This document shows positions 1 through 7,441 of a DNA stretch of 64,000 bases, one piece after another. The stretch's first letter is position 1. Every line of letters starts with the position of its first letter. Made by a program: the position numbers and the translations under genes. The notes below the pieces were generated by a model. It did no database searches. It was not told the origin of the DNA and worked only from the letters and a program-made list of their open reading frames with translations. Origin of the DNA: a virus; IMG/VR virus record IMGVR_UViG_3300018063_000012, positions 37,318-101,317 of that record, one strand, 5' to 3'.

Positions 1-2
1 TA

Positions 3-311
3 TCCGGAGGTCCCTTGAATTGTGACTTACAACATTCAGTGAGAATTTTTACCGTAATGGGTTGTGGTGCAATGCTATTGACGGAACGTATTCCAAATAT
101 GGATGATTTGTTTATTGATGGGATCCATTTAGTGCAGTTCGATGGGGTGACTGATTTAGTGGATAAGTCTGTGTATTATTTACATAATACTGATGCACGA
201 GAAAAAATAGCAAAAGTAGGACAGAAGTTAGTATTGCAGAAACATACATTGAAGAATAGACTAATTGAATTTGAAAAAGTTATTAATGAGATAGTCTGTG
301 TTAAAGCTTAA
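3..311 (+). CDS. CgeB-like glycosyltransferase, C-terminal end (partial)
   Basis: This is the end of a gene whose start lies before the window; the frame is open from the first complete codon, so the TTG at 15 need not be a start. The visible 102 residues contain a VMGCGAMLLTERI segment, then a region around LFIDGIHLVQFD and DLVDKSVYYL, then a helical tail with a QKHTLKNR motif. That order matches the C-terminal sugar-nucleotide-binding lobe of CgeB/YkvP-type (Glyco_trans_1_2) GT-B glycosyltransferases. It heads a run of glycosyltransferase and methyltransferase genes and overlaps the next gene by 14 bases. Assignment is from motif memory. Confidence 0.6.
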   Translation, partial: SGGPLNCDLQHSVRIFTVMGCGAMLLTERIPNMDDLFIDGIHLVQFDGVTDLVDKSVYYLHNTDAREKIAKVGQKLVLQKHTLKNRLIEFEKVINEIVCVKA

Positions 312-774
312 TCTTGGATGCGGCAGTGAAGAGATATTATCCGGATACATCAATGTTGATATTCGACCAGTGCATACAGCAGTGAGAATAGATGATATTA
401 TTTATCTTTCAACCTTTGAATCTAATATAGTAGATGAAGTTCGGGCGAGCCATTGTATTGAGCATATTCCAGTTGAACATATTCAGACTGCAGTTAATAA
501 TTGGGCCCGAGTATTAAAACCAAGTGGGGTGCTATTTGTGTATTGCCCAGACGGCCATTTGATCGCCCAGGACTTAATAGACAGTAGAATTAATATTAGA
601 GATTTTTCTTACTATATTTTTGGTGCCCAGACATATAATGAAAATTTGCATAGGGCCGCATTTGATTATGAGCGGTTAGTAGATGTCGTCCAAAAAGCAG
701 GATTAACTGTAATTGGTCCCGCGAAACGTCCTAAATGTTATAGATATGAACTCGGGATTCACTGCATAAAATGA
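298..774 (+). CDS. class I SAM-dependent methyltransferase
   Basis: A 158-residue protein starting at GTG inside the end of the preceding gene. Residues 2-11 (LKLNLGCGSE) are the glycine-rich SAM-binding motif I; SGYINVDIRP follows as the acidic strand-2 motif, and HCIEHIPVEHI plus ARVLKPSGVLFVYCPDG are the motif IV and post-IV strands of Methyltransf_11-type enzymes. This compact form is common in phage and polysaccharide loci. The substrate is unknown; glycosyltransferase neighbours suggest a sugar or glycan. It overlaps the downstream glycosyltransferase by ATGA. Confidence 0.7.
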   Translation: MLKLNLGCGSEEILSGYINVDIRPVHTAVRIDDIIYLSTFESNIVDEVRASHCIEHIPVEHIQTAVNNWARVLKPSGVLFVYCPDGHLIAQDLIDSRINIRDFSYYIFGAQTYNENLHRAAFDYERLVDVVQKAGLTVIGPAKRPKCYRYELGIHCIK

Positions 775-1781
775 AAGTTGGAATTGTTGGCTACGCCAAT
801 ACCAGCGGACTGGGACAGCTGATTTTTAATTTGAAAGAAATGATATCAGAAATTGCCGGGCAGTTTATTGTAAGTCATAAAGTGAAAGATAGAGAAGTGA
901 ATTACTATCCAGCCGAATATGATTATAGGTCCCCATATTCCTGTGCATTTCATTCGGATGACTTTATGACTTGGTTTAATTCATTTAAACCCGGTGTAAT
1001 AATTTTACTCGAGACCCCTTTTAATTGGGAGATTATTCCAATATTAAAAAAAGAAGGGTGTAAGATAGTATTTATGCCGATGCTTGATTCTGTACCTCTG
1101 TCGAGAATTACTCATAGTAGTTTAATCGATTGCTGGATTGTGTGTAATCAATGGTCTAAGGATTTACTTAATAATTTAGAAAATGTTTTTTTAGTGGGAG
1201 CACCAATTAATACTAAAAAGTTTTACTATAAAACTCGAGGACTTGGCAGTGGATTATTATTACATCATGCCGGATATGCGGGTACGCGCGGGCGTAAGGG
1301 AACACAGGAGATACTGACGGCATTTGAATATATGAAGAAAATGCCAGAATATAAAGACGTTCGATTAAAGTTGTATTCCCAAACACCATTGAAGATTGAT
1401 AATAAAGATATAGACTATCATATCGGAGACGAACCGAATCAAATAACAATGTTTGAAGAAGGAGATGTATTTTTAGCGCCATCAAAAAGAGAAGGGGTAG
1501 GAATGCATATTTTAGAAGCGATGGCATCTGGATTTCCAGTTTTAACGACTAATTATCCACCAATGAATGAGTATGTAAATTGTCCGAGACTGTTAGTTAA
1601 TGCAAATATTACGATTAATAATATGAGTATAGATATTGCAGAATTATCAACTAAGATGGGGTCCGCCGCACTATCATCTTTGTCTCTAATTGGAGAATAT
1701 AATCGAAAGAGGATTGAAAAGTTTTGGTCTTATGATGCTGTGAGACCTGTGTATAAAATGATACTGGAGAGCTTAGTTTAA
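771..1781 (+). CDS. GT-B glycosyltransferase (family 4/1-like)
   Basis: A 336-residue protein. The N-terminus MKVGIVGYANTSGLG is the first beta strand and glycine loop of a GT-B fold. The C-terminal donor-binding lobe has GDVFLAPSKREGVGMHILEAMA, close to the E-x7-E signature of GT4 enzymes, followed by SGFPVLTTNYPP. A GRKGTQEIL segment near residue 176 resembles the phosphate-binding loop. It should transfer a sugar from a nucleotide donor. The acceptor is unknown: virion protein, modified DNA base and host glycan are all possible. It overlaps the methyltransferase before it by four bases. Confidence 0.7.
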   Translation: MKVGIVGYANTSGLGQLIFNLKEMISEIAGQFIVSHKVKDREVNYYPAEYDYRSPYSCAFHSDDFMTWFNSFKPGVIILLETPFNWEIIPILKKEGCKIVFMPMLDSVPLSRITHSSLIDCWIVCNQWSKDLLNNLENVFLVGAPINTKKFYYKTRGLGSGLLLHHAGYAGTRGRKGTQEILTAFEYMKKMPEYKDVRLKLYSQTPLKIDNKDIDYHIGDEPNQITMFEEGDVFLAPSKREGVGMHILEAMASGFPVLTTNYPPMNEYVNCPRLLVNANITINNMSIDIAELSTKMGSAALSSLSLIGEYNRKRIEKFWSYDAVRPVYKMILESLV

Positions 1782-1785
1782 TAAG

Positions 1786-2406
1786 ATGAAATTTGAAAAG
1801 TTGATATTACCATTTGCACCTGATGTATATTGGACTCGGGGATACTCTCACGCTATATCGAAACTTTCCGATAAGATTTCCTGTAGTGATTCGCAAGCAG
1901 AGTTACTATACAATCTGGCGTTACAATTACCTTTTCGTTCAGTGATAGTCGCACTGGGTATATGGACTGGAAAGTCGACTATTGCAATGGGAGAAGCTGC
2001 CAAAGAAAAAAGCCATCGCATATATGCAGTTGACCATTTTATGGGGAGTCCCTCTGATGAGACTAAAGACTTGTCCCAACAGAGAGATATTGCTTCCGAA
2101 TTTCAGGCCAATGTTGATAAATTTGGACTAGGACATTGGATTAGTACTATTCATTTTCCCTTTAATGAACTACTCTCTTGTTGGACAATTCCGATTGATT
2201 TAATTTTTATCGATGGAGACCACGAGTATGCCAGTGTAAATAATGATATAAATGGATGGGCGGGATGGGTTAAAGTAGGCGGGATAATAGCGGGACACGA
2301 CTACGATATTCCGGGAGTAGAGCAAGCAGTTAAAGAAAGTTTCTCAGAGTTTACGGTAGAAGATAATATCTGGATTGCTAAACGAGTGTATGACCAAAAG
2401 GTATGA
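1786..2406 (+). CDS. class I methyltransferase (Methyltransf_24-like)
   Basis: 206 residues. VIVALGIWTGKSTIAMGEAA is a motif I region that keeps the strand-loop-helix pattern although the canonical ExG is replaced by ALG. IYAVDHFMGSP is the strand-2 acidic motif, and DLIFIDGDHEYASVNNDI followed by VKVGGIIAGHDY is the hallmark of Methyltransf_24 (cephalosporin hydroxylase/O-methyltransferase-like) proteins, with the ID-GDH metal or SAM-loop acidic residues present. Probably methylates a sugar or small hydroxylated substrate. Spaced 4 bases from the glycosyltransferase upstream and overlapping the next gene. Confidence 0.65.
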   Translation: MKFEKLILPFAPDVYWTRGYSHAISKLSDKISCSDSQAELLYNLALQLPFRSVIVALGIWTGKSTIAMGEAAKEKSHRIYAVDHFMGSPSDETKDLSQQRDIASEFQANVDKFGLGHWISTIHFPFNELLSCWTIPIDLIFIDGDHEYASVNNDINGWAGWVKVGGIIAGHDYDIPGVEQAVKESFSEFTVEDNIWIAKRVYDQKV

Positions 2407-3113
2407 TGTATAATTTTTCAGTAGTGATTCCAACATATAATAGACCACACACTTTACTTCGAGCGATAGGTTCGGTATTATCCTGCGATAAACCACCAGA
2501 CTCCGAGATTGAAGTGATTGTAGTTAATGATGGCGGAAACTGGGTAGATATCGGAGGTATGACTAAAGGAAATGTAACTATTATTAATTCCCTTTCTAAT
2601 ATTGGAATATCAGCCGCACGGAATGTTGGGGTGCAAGAAGCTAAACATTCGTGGATTTGTGTATTGGACGATGATGACTGGTATCAACCAAACTATTTTA
2701 AGTTGTTAAAGAAAGCAATTATCGAACAAAGTGATAAAGAATTTTTCTATACAGCCTTCTGGGACTGGAACTGCGGAGATGAGATATACTGTTATTTTAG
2801 ACAAGCACAGTCCTTTCAGCCAGAGAAATTATCAAGAGCGATATATCGAAAGGATTTTATAGGCGCATCAACGATGAGTTTTACTAAACATGCGTGGCAG
2901 AGCGTAGGCGGATTTGATGCGGACTTACGATGCAACGAAGATTGGGACTATAAGATTAAAATGTGTAAGATGTTCGGGGCTGGAATTGTAGAGACAGCAG
3001 TAGTGAATATTACTACTCATGAAAATGGGATATATAAACAGTGTGTGAAGTCTGGTCTGGCAAAGCAGACAGAGCGCATTGTGAAAGAAAGATATAAGGA
3101 ATTGGCAGAATGA
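2403..3113 (+). CDS. GT2-family glycosyltransferase
   Basis: 236 residues. SVVIPTYNRPHTLLRAI is the classic GT2 (GT-A fold) N-terminus, EVIVVNDGG the nucleotide-contacting aspartate region, NIGISAARNVGV the donor loop, and WICVLDDDDW the DXD metal-binding motif. CNEDWDYKIK near residue 180 fits the ED catalytic-base motif. ATG codons at 2403 and 2406 are both usable. It overlaps the gene before it and is followed by a second GT2 gene with an ATGA overlap. Confidence 0.8.
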   Translation: MMYNFSVVIPTYNRPHTLLRAIGSVLSCDKPPDSEIEVIVVNDGGNWVDIGGMTKGNVTIINSLSNIGISAARNVGVQEAKHSWICVLDDDDWYQPNYFKLLKKAIIEQSDKEFFYTAFWDWNCGDEIYCYFRQAQSFQPEKLSRAIYRKDFIGASTMSFTKHAWQSVGGFDADLRCNEDWDYKIKMCKMFGAGIVETAVVNITTHENGIYKQCVKSGLAKQTERIVKERYKELAE

Positions 3114-3859
3114 CTACGATTATAATATGTGTATTCGGTAGGTCAGAACTAACTCGAAAGTCCCTGCAATCACTGATTGATAATACCGATGGATCCAGAT
3201 ATCGTCTGATTATAGTAGATAATGGTTCTGGTCCTCAGACACAACAAGTTTTACGAGACTTTCAAAACCGTATCAATTTATTGATCCTGTCCAGCCAGAA
3301 TCACGGGAAACCATATGCGTGGAATCTGGGATTCCAAGCGGCAGAGACTAATTGTATTTTTCATTCAATATCGCCATCCGAGATTTATGTGTTTGCAGAT
3401 AACGATGTCGACTACAAAAAAGATTGGCTAAATAAGATGGAGAGAGTATATGAAAGACTAAGACAGAGGAAAGAAAAAATTGGGATAATGTCAGGATTCG
3501 CATCACGGGGTGCCAAGATATTACGAGAAGAATTACTGCATTTTACTAAGGATGGACAGTCGTTGATTGATGATGCCAGCAATATACTGGCCCCAACGAC
3601 TGATAGGATAGAGACTATAAAAGTGCAAATGGTAAAGTATCCGGCCGGATGTAACTTTATGATTGGCCGAGACATACTACTAAATGAAGGACTGTTTAAT
3701 ACTGATAGACTAATTCGAGCCGTGGATACGGAGTATGCTAAATTCCTGACCTTGAAAGGGTATAGGCATTTTATAGTGCCAGGAATGGTTAATCATCTGG
3801 GAGAACATCAACGCACTTGGAAGATAGGTGCCCAGAATGAAGTGACTTTATATAACTGA
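3110..3859 (+). CDS. GT2-family glycosyltransferase
   Basis: 249 residues with the GT-A pattern: TTIIICVFGRSELTRKSL, YRLIIVDNGSGPQT, NHGKPYAWNLGFQAA, and YVFADNDVDYKKDWL as the DXD-type metal site. AGCNFMIGRDIL and AVDTEYAKFL match the acceptor-side region of glycosyltransferases that modify glycans or glycosylated DNA. It is the last gene of the tightly overlapping sugar cassette and is followed by a 52-base gap. Confidence 0.75.
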   Translation: MTTIIICVFGRSELTRKSLQSLIDNTDGSRYRLIIVDNGSGPQTQQVLRDFQNRINLLILSSQNHGKPYAWNLGFQAAETNCIFHSISPSEIYVFADNDVDYKKDWLNKMERVYERLRQRKEKIGIMSGFASRGAKILREELLHFTKDGQSLIDDASNILAPTTDRIETIKVQMVKYPAGCNFMIGRDILLNEGLFNTDRLIRAVDTEYAKFLTLKGYRHFIVPGMVNHLGEHQRTWKIGAQNEVTLYN

Positions 3860-3911
3860 AGATTCTCAAATAGACGATAACTTATTGTATAAGAAAGGAA
3901 TGGGGTAGAGT

Positions 3912-4091
3912 ATGGGTAAGACTTTTAAAGACCGTAAGGAGTTTAAGAAAAAAGTAAAACAAAAGGAGACTAACGAGAGGGATAAAAAACCAAGCCGATT
4001 CGATTGGCGCAGAGTAGTATCTGATGAAGACAGTATAGATTTAGACGATGTTGACGATAACCAGATAAACGAAGGAGATTCAAATGCATGA
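3912..4091 (+). CDS. small charged hypothetical protein
   Basis: 59 codons from ATG to TGA. The first 30 residues are very basic (KTFKDRKEFKKKVKQKE), the last 20 very acidic (SDEDSIDLDDVDD). Its 3' end contains the GGAG ribosome binding site of the next gene and overlaps its start by eight bases, which supports real translation. No family recognised; the bipolar charge suggests a disordered adaptor, which is only a guess. Confidence 0.5.
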   Translation: MGKTFKDRKEFKKKVKQKETNERDKKPSRFDWRRVVSDEDSIDLDDVDDNQINEGDSNA

Positions 4092-4287
4092 ACCGAAAGA
4101 ACCAATCCAGAAATTAATAGTAGAGGAAGTGGGCGACTCAAATATGGAAAACCGTAAATTTAAGGTGCTCTCCTGCACTAACTACTTTCCTCCTCAAGAG
4201 ATATTCACATTGCAGGAACTGAAAGACATATTTTCTAATGGTGTCCAATTGCAGATGAAGTATAGGAATTCTAAAGGGCTGATATAA
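4084..4287 (+). CDS. hypothetical protein, 67 aa
   Basis: Preceded by GAAGGAGATTCAA, a strong ribosome binding site for the ATG at 4084. A second in-frame ATG at 4144 would give a 47-residue form beginning MENRKFKVLSC. The C-terminal part (FTLQELKDIFSNGVQLQMKY) looks like one helix and a strand. No family recognised. It lies between a charged small ORF and the S49 peptidase. Confidence 0.5.
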   Translation: MHEPKEPIQKLIVEEVGDSNMENRKFKVLSCTNYFPPQEIFTLQELKDIFSNGVQLQMKYRNSKGLI

Positions 4288-4300
4288 GAACGGAGGCTGT

Positions 4301-5122
4301 ATGTTTAGAAAGTTAGCGAGAGTCATAGGACTATTTGCCTTGTTGTGCTTAGGGTGCGCGAATACATCCTGCGATACTTTTAAAGAACGGATAACGATGA
4401 AAAATCCGGATATTAAAAAAGTATACGTTGTTCACATCACGGGTAGAATATCAACAGAATGGATTCGTAGAGCAGACAGTGCTTTACGAATAGCTAATGG
4501 GGATCCCGTAATTTTCCATATTAACTCGCCGGGCGGCGGAGCATCAGAGAGCTTCCTGACAGAACACGGACTTTCACTGTTAAGGAAGAAGTATATGTCG
4601 CCAGTATATGTGTACTCAGATTACGGAATTTACTCCGGAGGATATCTAGCGGCACTTCCACTGGGCAAGATAGTTATCGCACCGGCCGGTGGGGTAGGAT
4701 CCATTGGTGTAATTAGTGAGGTTGATATAATCGTAAAGTCAGATTCTATGCGGGGAATTAAACGTATTCTATTTCGTTCAGGTAAGATGAAATGGGTAGA
4801 AGCTGGGTATTATGAATTGACACCCGAACAGACTAAGTACCTACAGAGTATCGTCGATAATGTGTACTCAATGTTTATAGATAGGATTATTGTGAATCGT
4901 CACGACGCTGTCTTTAGAGCAGTGGCTAACAGATTACATAAACAACCATCAATTGCACAAGTAGACTCTGTATTACGAGTTGTTTGTGATGGACGGGAAT
5001 ACGCACCAACCCAAGCACTTGCACTTGGACTAATAGACGGGGTTGCATATTTTGACGAGTTGTTAGAAGTAGTCAAGTATGAGAATATAATTCCGAGTGC
5101 AATGGTAGTCGATATTTATTAG
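4301..5122 (+). CDS. S49 (SppA-like) peptidase with lipoprotein signal
   Basis: 273 residues. The N-terminus is a signal sequence with a lipobox-like CLGC ending at Cys19, so the enzyme is predicted to be exported and perhaps lipid-anchored. The S49 fold is seen in INSPGGGASES near 74-84 (oxyanion turn), IYSGGYLAAL with the likely nucleophile Ser112, PAGGVGSIGV, and FRSGKMKW with candidate base Lys162 or Lys164, followed by LTPEQ as in SppA. Phage S49 or ClpP-type proteases are often prohead proteases, but the signal sequence and the 12 kb distance from the capsid gene argue for an envelope role. Confidence 0.75.
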   Translation: MFRKLARVIGLFALLCLGCANTSCDTFKERITMKNPDIKKVYVVHITGRISTEWIRRADSALRIANGDPVIFHINSPGGGASESFLTEHGLSLLRKKYMSPVYVYSDYGIYSGGYLAALPLGKIVIAPAGGVGSIGVISEVDIIVKSDSMRGIKRILFRSGKMKWVEAGYYELTPEQTKYLQSIVDNVYSMFIDRIIVNRHDAVFRAVANRLHKQPSIAQVDSVLRVVCDGREYAPTQALALGLIDGVAYFDELLEVVKYENIIPSAMVVDIY

Positions 5123-5135
5123 AAAGGGCGAGGAT

Positions 5136-5996
5136 ATGTCTATTTGGATTCTTTACCACAGAAACTGCCCGGACGGTTTTACAGCCGCTTGGGTTGCTAA
5201 AAAGGCACTTAAGACAGAGGACGATTTCGGATTTGTAAAATTTAAAGCTATGTCTTATGGTGATGATGTCCCTTCACAGATAGAAGATGGGGATAGGGTG
5301 TATATACTGGATTTTTCATTCGCCAGAGATGTGATTGATAAATTAGCTAAACGTTGTAGTGTTAAGATTTTAGACCATCATCAAACATCAGAGAAGATAC
5401 TTAAAGGACTGCCATATGCATTTTTTGATTCTAAAAAATCAGGAGCAATGATGACTTGGGATTACTTTTTCCCCGGAACTGAACCACCTCAGATTGTTAA
5501 GTATGCACAAGATAGAGATCTGTGGACTTGGGAGTTGAATGAGAGTAGAGCGATATCGGCCGCGATGCGCCTGTATGATTATGAGTTCGCTAAGTGGGAT
5601 ACTATTCACTGGAAGTTAAATAACGACTTTAGTGGAATGGTGCGAGATGGAGAAGTGGCACTTTTGCTAACACATCAAACCGTATCAATGATGATTAAGA
5701 ATTGTCTTTGGGCGAAGATTGGAGATTATATGGTGCCAGCAGTAAACTCAGCCTGCTTTATGAGTGAGGTGGGTAATCGACTTTTAGATGAATATCCGGA
5801 TGCACCCTTCTCAGCATACTTTTTTCTGACCGGTAAGGGACAGGAACACTGGGGCTTGCGAGCGGACGGGAAAGTAAACGTTGCACAGGTGGCGGAGAGA
5901 TATGGGGGCGGTGGACATAAGAACGCGGCCGCATTTATAGTTGGGTGTAATACGATTGATGTGTATTCGTCCGAAGAGATGCAAGAGTTTGCATAG
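5136..5996 (+). CDS. DHH-family phosphoesterase (NrnA/pAp phosphatase-like)
   Basis: 286 residues. HRNCPDGFTAAW near residues 8-19 and VYILDFSF near 55-62 carry the metal-binding aspartates of DHH enzymes; the signature LDHHQT follows at 79-84. The C-terminal DHHA1 substrate-binding domain ends in YGGGGHKNAAAF. The family hydrolyses nanoRNA, pAp or cyclic dinucleotides; which one applies here cannot be told. A cyclic-dinucleotide role in disarming host signalling is possible but unsupported. Confidence 0.8.
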   Translation: MSIWILYHRNCPDGFTAAWVAKKALKTEDDFGFVKFKAMSYGDDVPSQIEDGDRVYILDFSFARDVIDKLAKRCSVKILDHHQTSEKILKGLPYAFFDSKKSGAMMTWDYFFPGTEPPQIVKYAQDRDLWTWELNESRAISAAMRLYDYEFAKWDTIHWKLNNDFSGMVRDGEVALLLTHQTVSMMIKNCLWAKIGDYMVPAVNSACFMSEVGNRLLDEYPDAPFSAYFFLTGKGQEHWGLRADGKVNVAQVAERYGGGGHKNAAAFIVGCNTIDVYSSEEMQEFA

Positions 5997-6005
5997 TAAG
6001 TAGGG

Positions 6006-6037
6006 ATTGCAATTTGCATAAAATATTGCAATTTGCA
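6006..6037 (+). repeat. two direct repeats ATTGCAATTTGCA upstream of a sigma-54-like promoter
   Basis: The 13-mer ATTGCAATTTGCA occurs at 6006-6018 and again, exactly, at 6025-6037, 19 bp apart. They lie 55-85 bp upstream of the GG-N10-GC element at 6091, where activator sites of sigma-54 promoters usually sit. Role as a binding site is inferred. Confidence 0.6.
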
Positions 6038-6090
6038 AAGGGTTTAGTTTTCGATGGCGTGTAAGTCATTGCCCCGGTGATGGGCAGAAC

Positions 6091-6106
6091 TGGCACGCCA
6101 TCTGCA
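6091..6106 (+). promoter_or_regulatory. sigma-54-like promoter 1
   Basis: TGGCACGCCATCTGCA has GG at 6092-6093 and GC at 6104-6105, the exact GG-N10-GC spacing of -24/-12 promoters. It overlaps one arm of a perfect 9-bp inverted repeat (GATGGCGTG at 6053-6061, CACGCCATC at 6094-6102), which may be an operator. The predicted start lies near 6117, followed by the AAGGAAGG ribosome site of the gene at 6136. Confidence 0.65.
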
Positions 6107-6135
6107 TTCTGTAAGGGGTGAAAGGAAGGTGTCAA

Positions 6136-6333
6136 ATGAAAGAGCTGACTATAGAAGAAATCGTCGAGATTGACGTCATACTTAAAGAAAAGAAAATGGC
6201 TGACTTTCTGGACGAGGAGTTCCGGATCCGGATTTCACCGGAAATGGCAATGAGGATTGGGATTGATACTGCCAGGGCAATCTATATGCAGGGTGTATGG
6301 GCTGGGGTCCGGGTGGCCAAAAGGATGAAATAA
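6136..6333 (+). CDS. hypothetical protein, 65 aa
   Basis: Start chosen because GAAAGGAAGGTGTCAA precedes this ATG. The protein is mostly helical by eye, with acidic (KELTIEEIVEIDVI) and basic (RVAKRMK) ends, and no recognised domain. It is a single-gene unit between two sigma-54-like promoters and uses more CGG and GGC codons than most of the phage. Confidence 0.6.
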   Translation: MKELTIEEIVEIDVILKEKKMADFLDEEFRIRISPEMAMRIGIDTARAIYMQGVWAGVRVAKRMK

Positions 6334-6364
6334 CAAATAAAGAAAAATTGGATTCAGGCAATAA

Positions 6365-6434
6365 AGTATGGGAATAATCGCATAGTTTTTGCACAGTCAT
6401 AGGTGTAACTTGTTGTGTCCCTTAGGGCAGTGAT
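6365..6434 (+). repeat. 70-bp exact repeat, copy A (terminator plus promoter upstream region)
   Basis: This 70 bp is identical to 42619-42688. Its left end forms a short hairpin (TATGGGA / TCGCATA at 6367-6384, one mismatch) followed by GTTTTT, a weak terminator for the gene before it. Its right end holds the dyad CCCTTAGGG and abuts the GG of a sigma-54-like promoter. It also contains TTGCAC-N8-GTGTAA, a possible activator dyad. Confidence 0.85.
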
Positions 6435-6450
6435 TGGCACGGGTATTGCA
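6435..6450 (+). promoter_or_regulatory. sigma-54-like promoter 2
   Basis: TGGCACGGGTATTGCA is a full match to the TGGCACR-N4-TTGCA consensus, with GG at 6436-6437 and GC at 6448-6449. The transcript would start near 6460 and reach the AAAGGAAGG ribosome site of the gene at 6481. Confidence 0.75.
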
Positions 6451-6480
6451 GTAGTATAGGGTAGAGAAAGGAAGGTTGAT

Positions 6481-7017
6481 ATGGCAGGCATAACAGAAAA
6501 GCAATGCAGTCCAAATACCGGATGTGGGCAGACCAAGCCCATTAGCGCATTCTTCCGGTCATCCAAAAGTCCGGACGGGTGGTATTATAAATGCACGGCG
6601 TGTCATAAGGCCGGTGTCGGTAGCCGTGGTCCGCGGAAGGCAAAGGCCAAGATTCAAAAGGTGAAACTGGAAGGGCTGTCTGGATTGCAGAAACAGATTG
6701 CTACGGAATTGGTGGAAGGTACTAAAGATTACGGGATCCCACCGATGCCTACGGAGTGGACGTTAGAAACCATTCAGAGGTATGTGCGTAATCTGATGAT
6801 TCAGGAAAGGGCGCAGGGTGGTGCATTTCATCCGTTTACTAAACTGTCCATGATCGAGTGGAAAAAACGGCTGGTAGATAAGGTCGGCAAGGATGAGGCC
6901 GACAAGTTTATCAGCGAGGTGCAGGCTGGGCTGGAAGTGGCACAGGAACCAGTACCGGTAGTCGTTAGTCCAGTGGTGGGCAAGCACTCAGTAAAACGTA
7001 AAGGATTTAAACAGTAA
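6481..7017 (+). CDS. zinc-ribbon protein, 178 aa
   Basis: Residues about 8-42 form a four-cysteine ribbon: CSPNTGC, then a KPISAFF turn and SPDGWYYKC-TAC. The same C..C-x-F-x-G-x-C..C pattern occurs at the N-terminus of endonuclease VII-type proteins (see 23041 and 49190), but no HNH core follows. The rest is basic at residues 42-65 and helical, with PTEWTLETIQRYVRNLMI. Probably binds nucleic acid; possibly an early regulator, as it is the first gene after a sigma-54-like promoter. Confidence 0.6.
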   Translation: MAGITEKQCSPNTGCGQTKPISAFFRSSKSPDGWYYKCTACHKAGVGSRGPRKAKAKIQKVKLEGLSGLQKQIATELVEGTKDYGIPPMPTEWTLETIQRYVRNLMIQERAQGGAFHPFTKLSMIEWKKRLVDKVGKDEADKFISEVQAGLEVAQEPVPVVVSPVVGKHSVKRKGFKQ

Positions 7018-7037
7018 ACCAGAAAGGGTGGACTGAA

Positions 7038-7244
7038 ATGAAACCGTGGACAAAAGAAGACTTCGATCGGGCCGGGTATAACGAAGGTACGCCAGTTGTA
7101 GTGCATCCAGAGAACGTGATTGTGGTACCCGAACCAGTTCTGGAAGGACAGGACTTGGTGCAGGGGGCAGTCGAAGTGTCGTTTGAGGATTTTGAACTGG
7201 AAGGTCGTAAGATGCAGTGGCGCGTAGAAAGGCACAGGTATTAA
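7038..7244 (+). CDS. hypothetical protein, 68 aa
   Basis: Has an AGAAAGGGTGG ribosome site. Mostly beta by eye, with alternating VVVHPENVIVVPEPV and an acidic centre, ending in basic RMQWRVERHRY-like residues. No family recognised. Second gene of the operon read from the promoter at 6435. Confidence 0.55.
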   Translation: MKPWTKEDFDRAGYNEGTPVVVHPENVIVVPEPVLEGQDLVQGAVEVSFEDFELEGRKMQWRVERHRY

Positions 7245-7245
7245 G

Positions 7246-7437
7246 ATGAAAAAAGAACGGCAGTGGAAGACGTATAGGATTACGATTGAAGAGCAACTGA
7301 ATCAGGTCAGTAAGACTGGCTGGCGGGTCCGGGCAAAACGATATGTATATACTAATGGGGGGTGGGTATCAGCAATTTATGAGGCATTCACCCTAACTAA
7401 GTATATTCTCTTAGACCAACTCAAAAAGAAAGGATGA
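7246..7437 (+). CDS. hypothetical protein, 63 aa
   Basis: Starts one base after the preceding stop. Basic and beta-rich (QWKTYRITIEEQL, GWRVRAKRYVYTNGG); it could be a small fold of its own. No family recognised. Its last codons overlap the AAAGGATG ribosome site of the next gene. Confidence 0.55.
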   Translation: MKKERQWKTYRITIEEQLNQVSKTGWRVRAKRYVYTNGGWVSAIYEAFTLTKYILLDQLKKKG

Positions 7438-7441
7438 CTGA

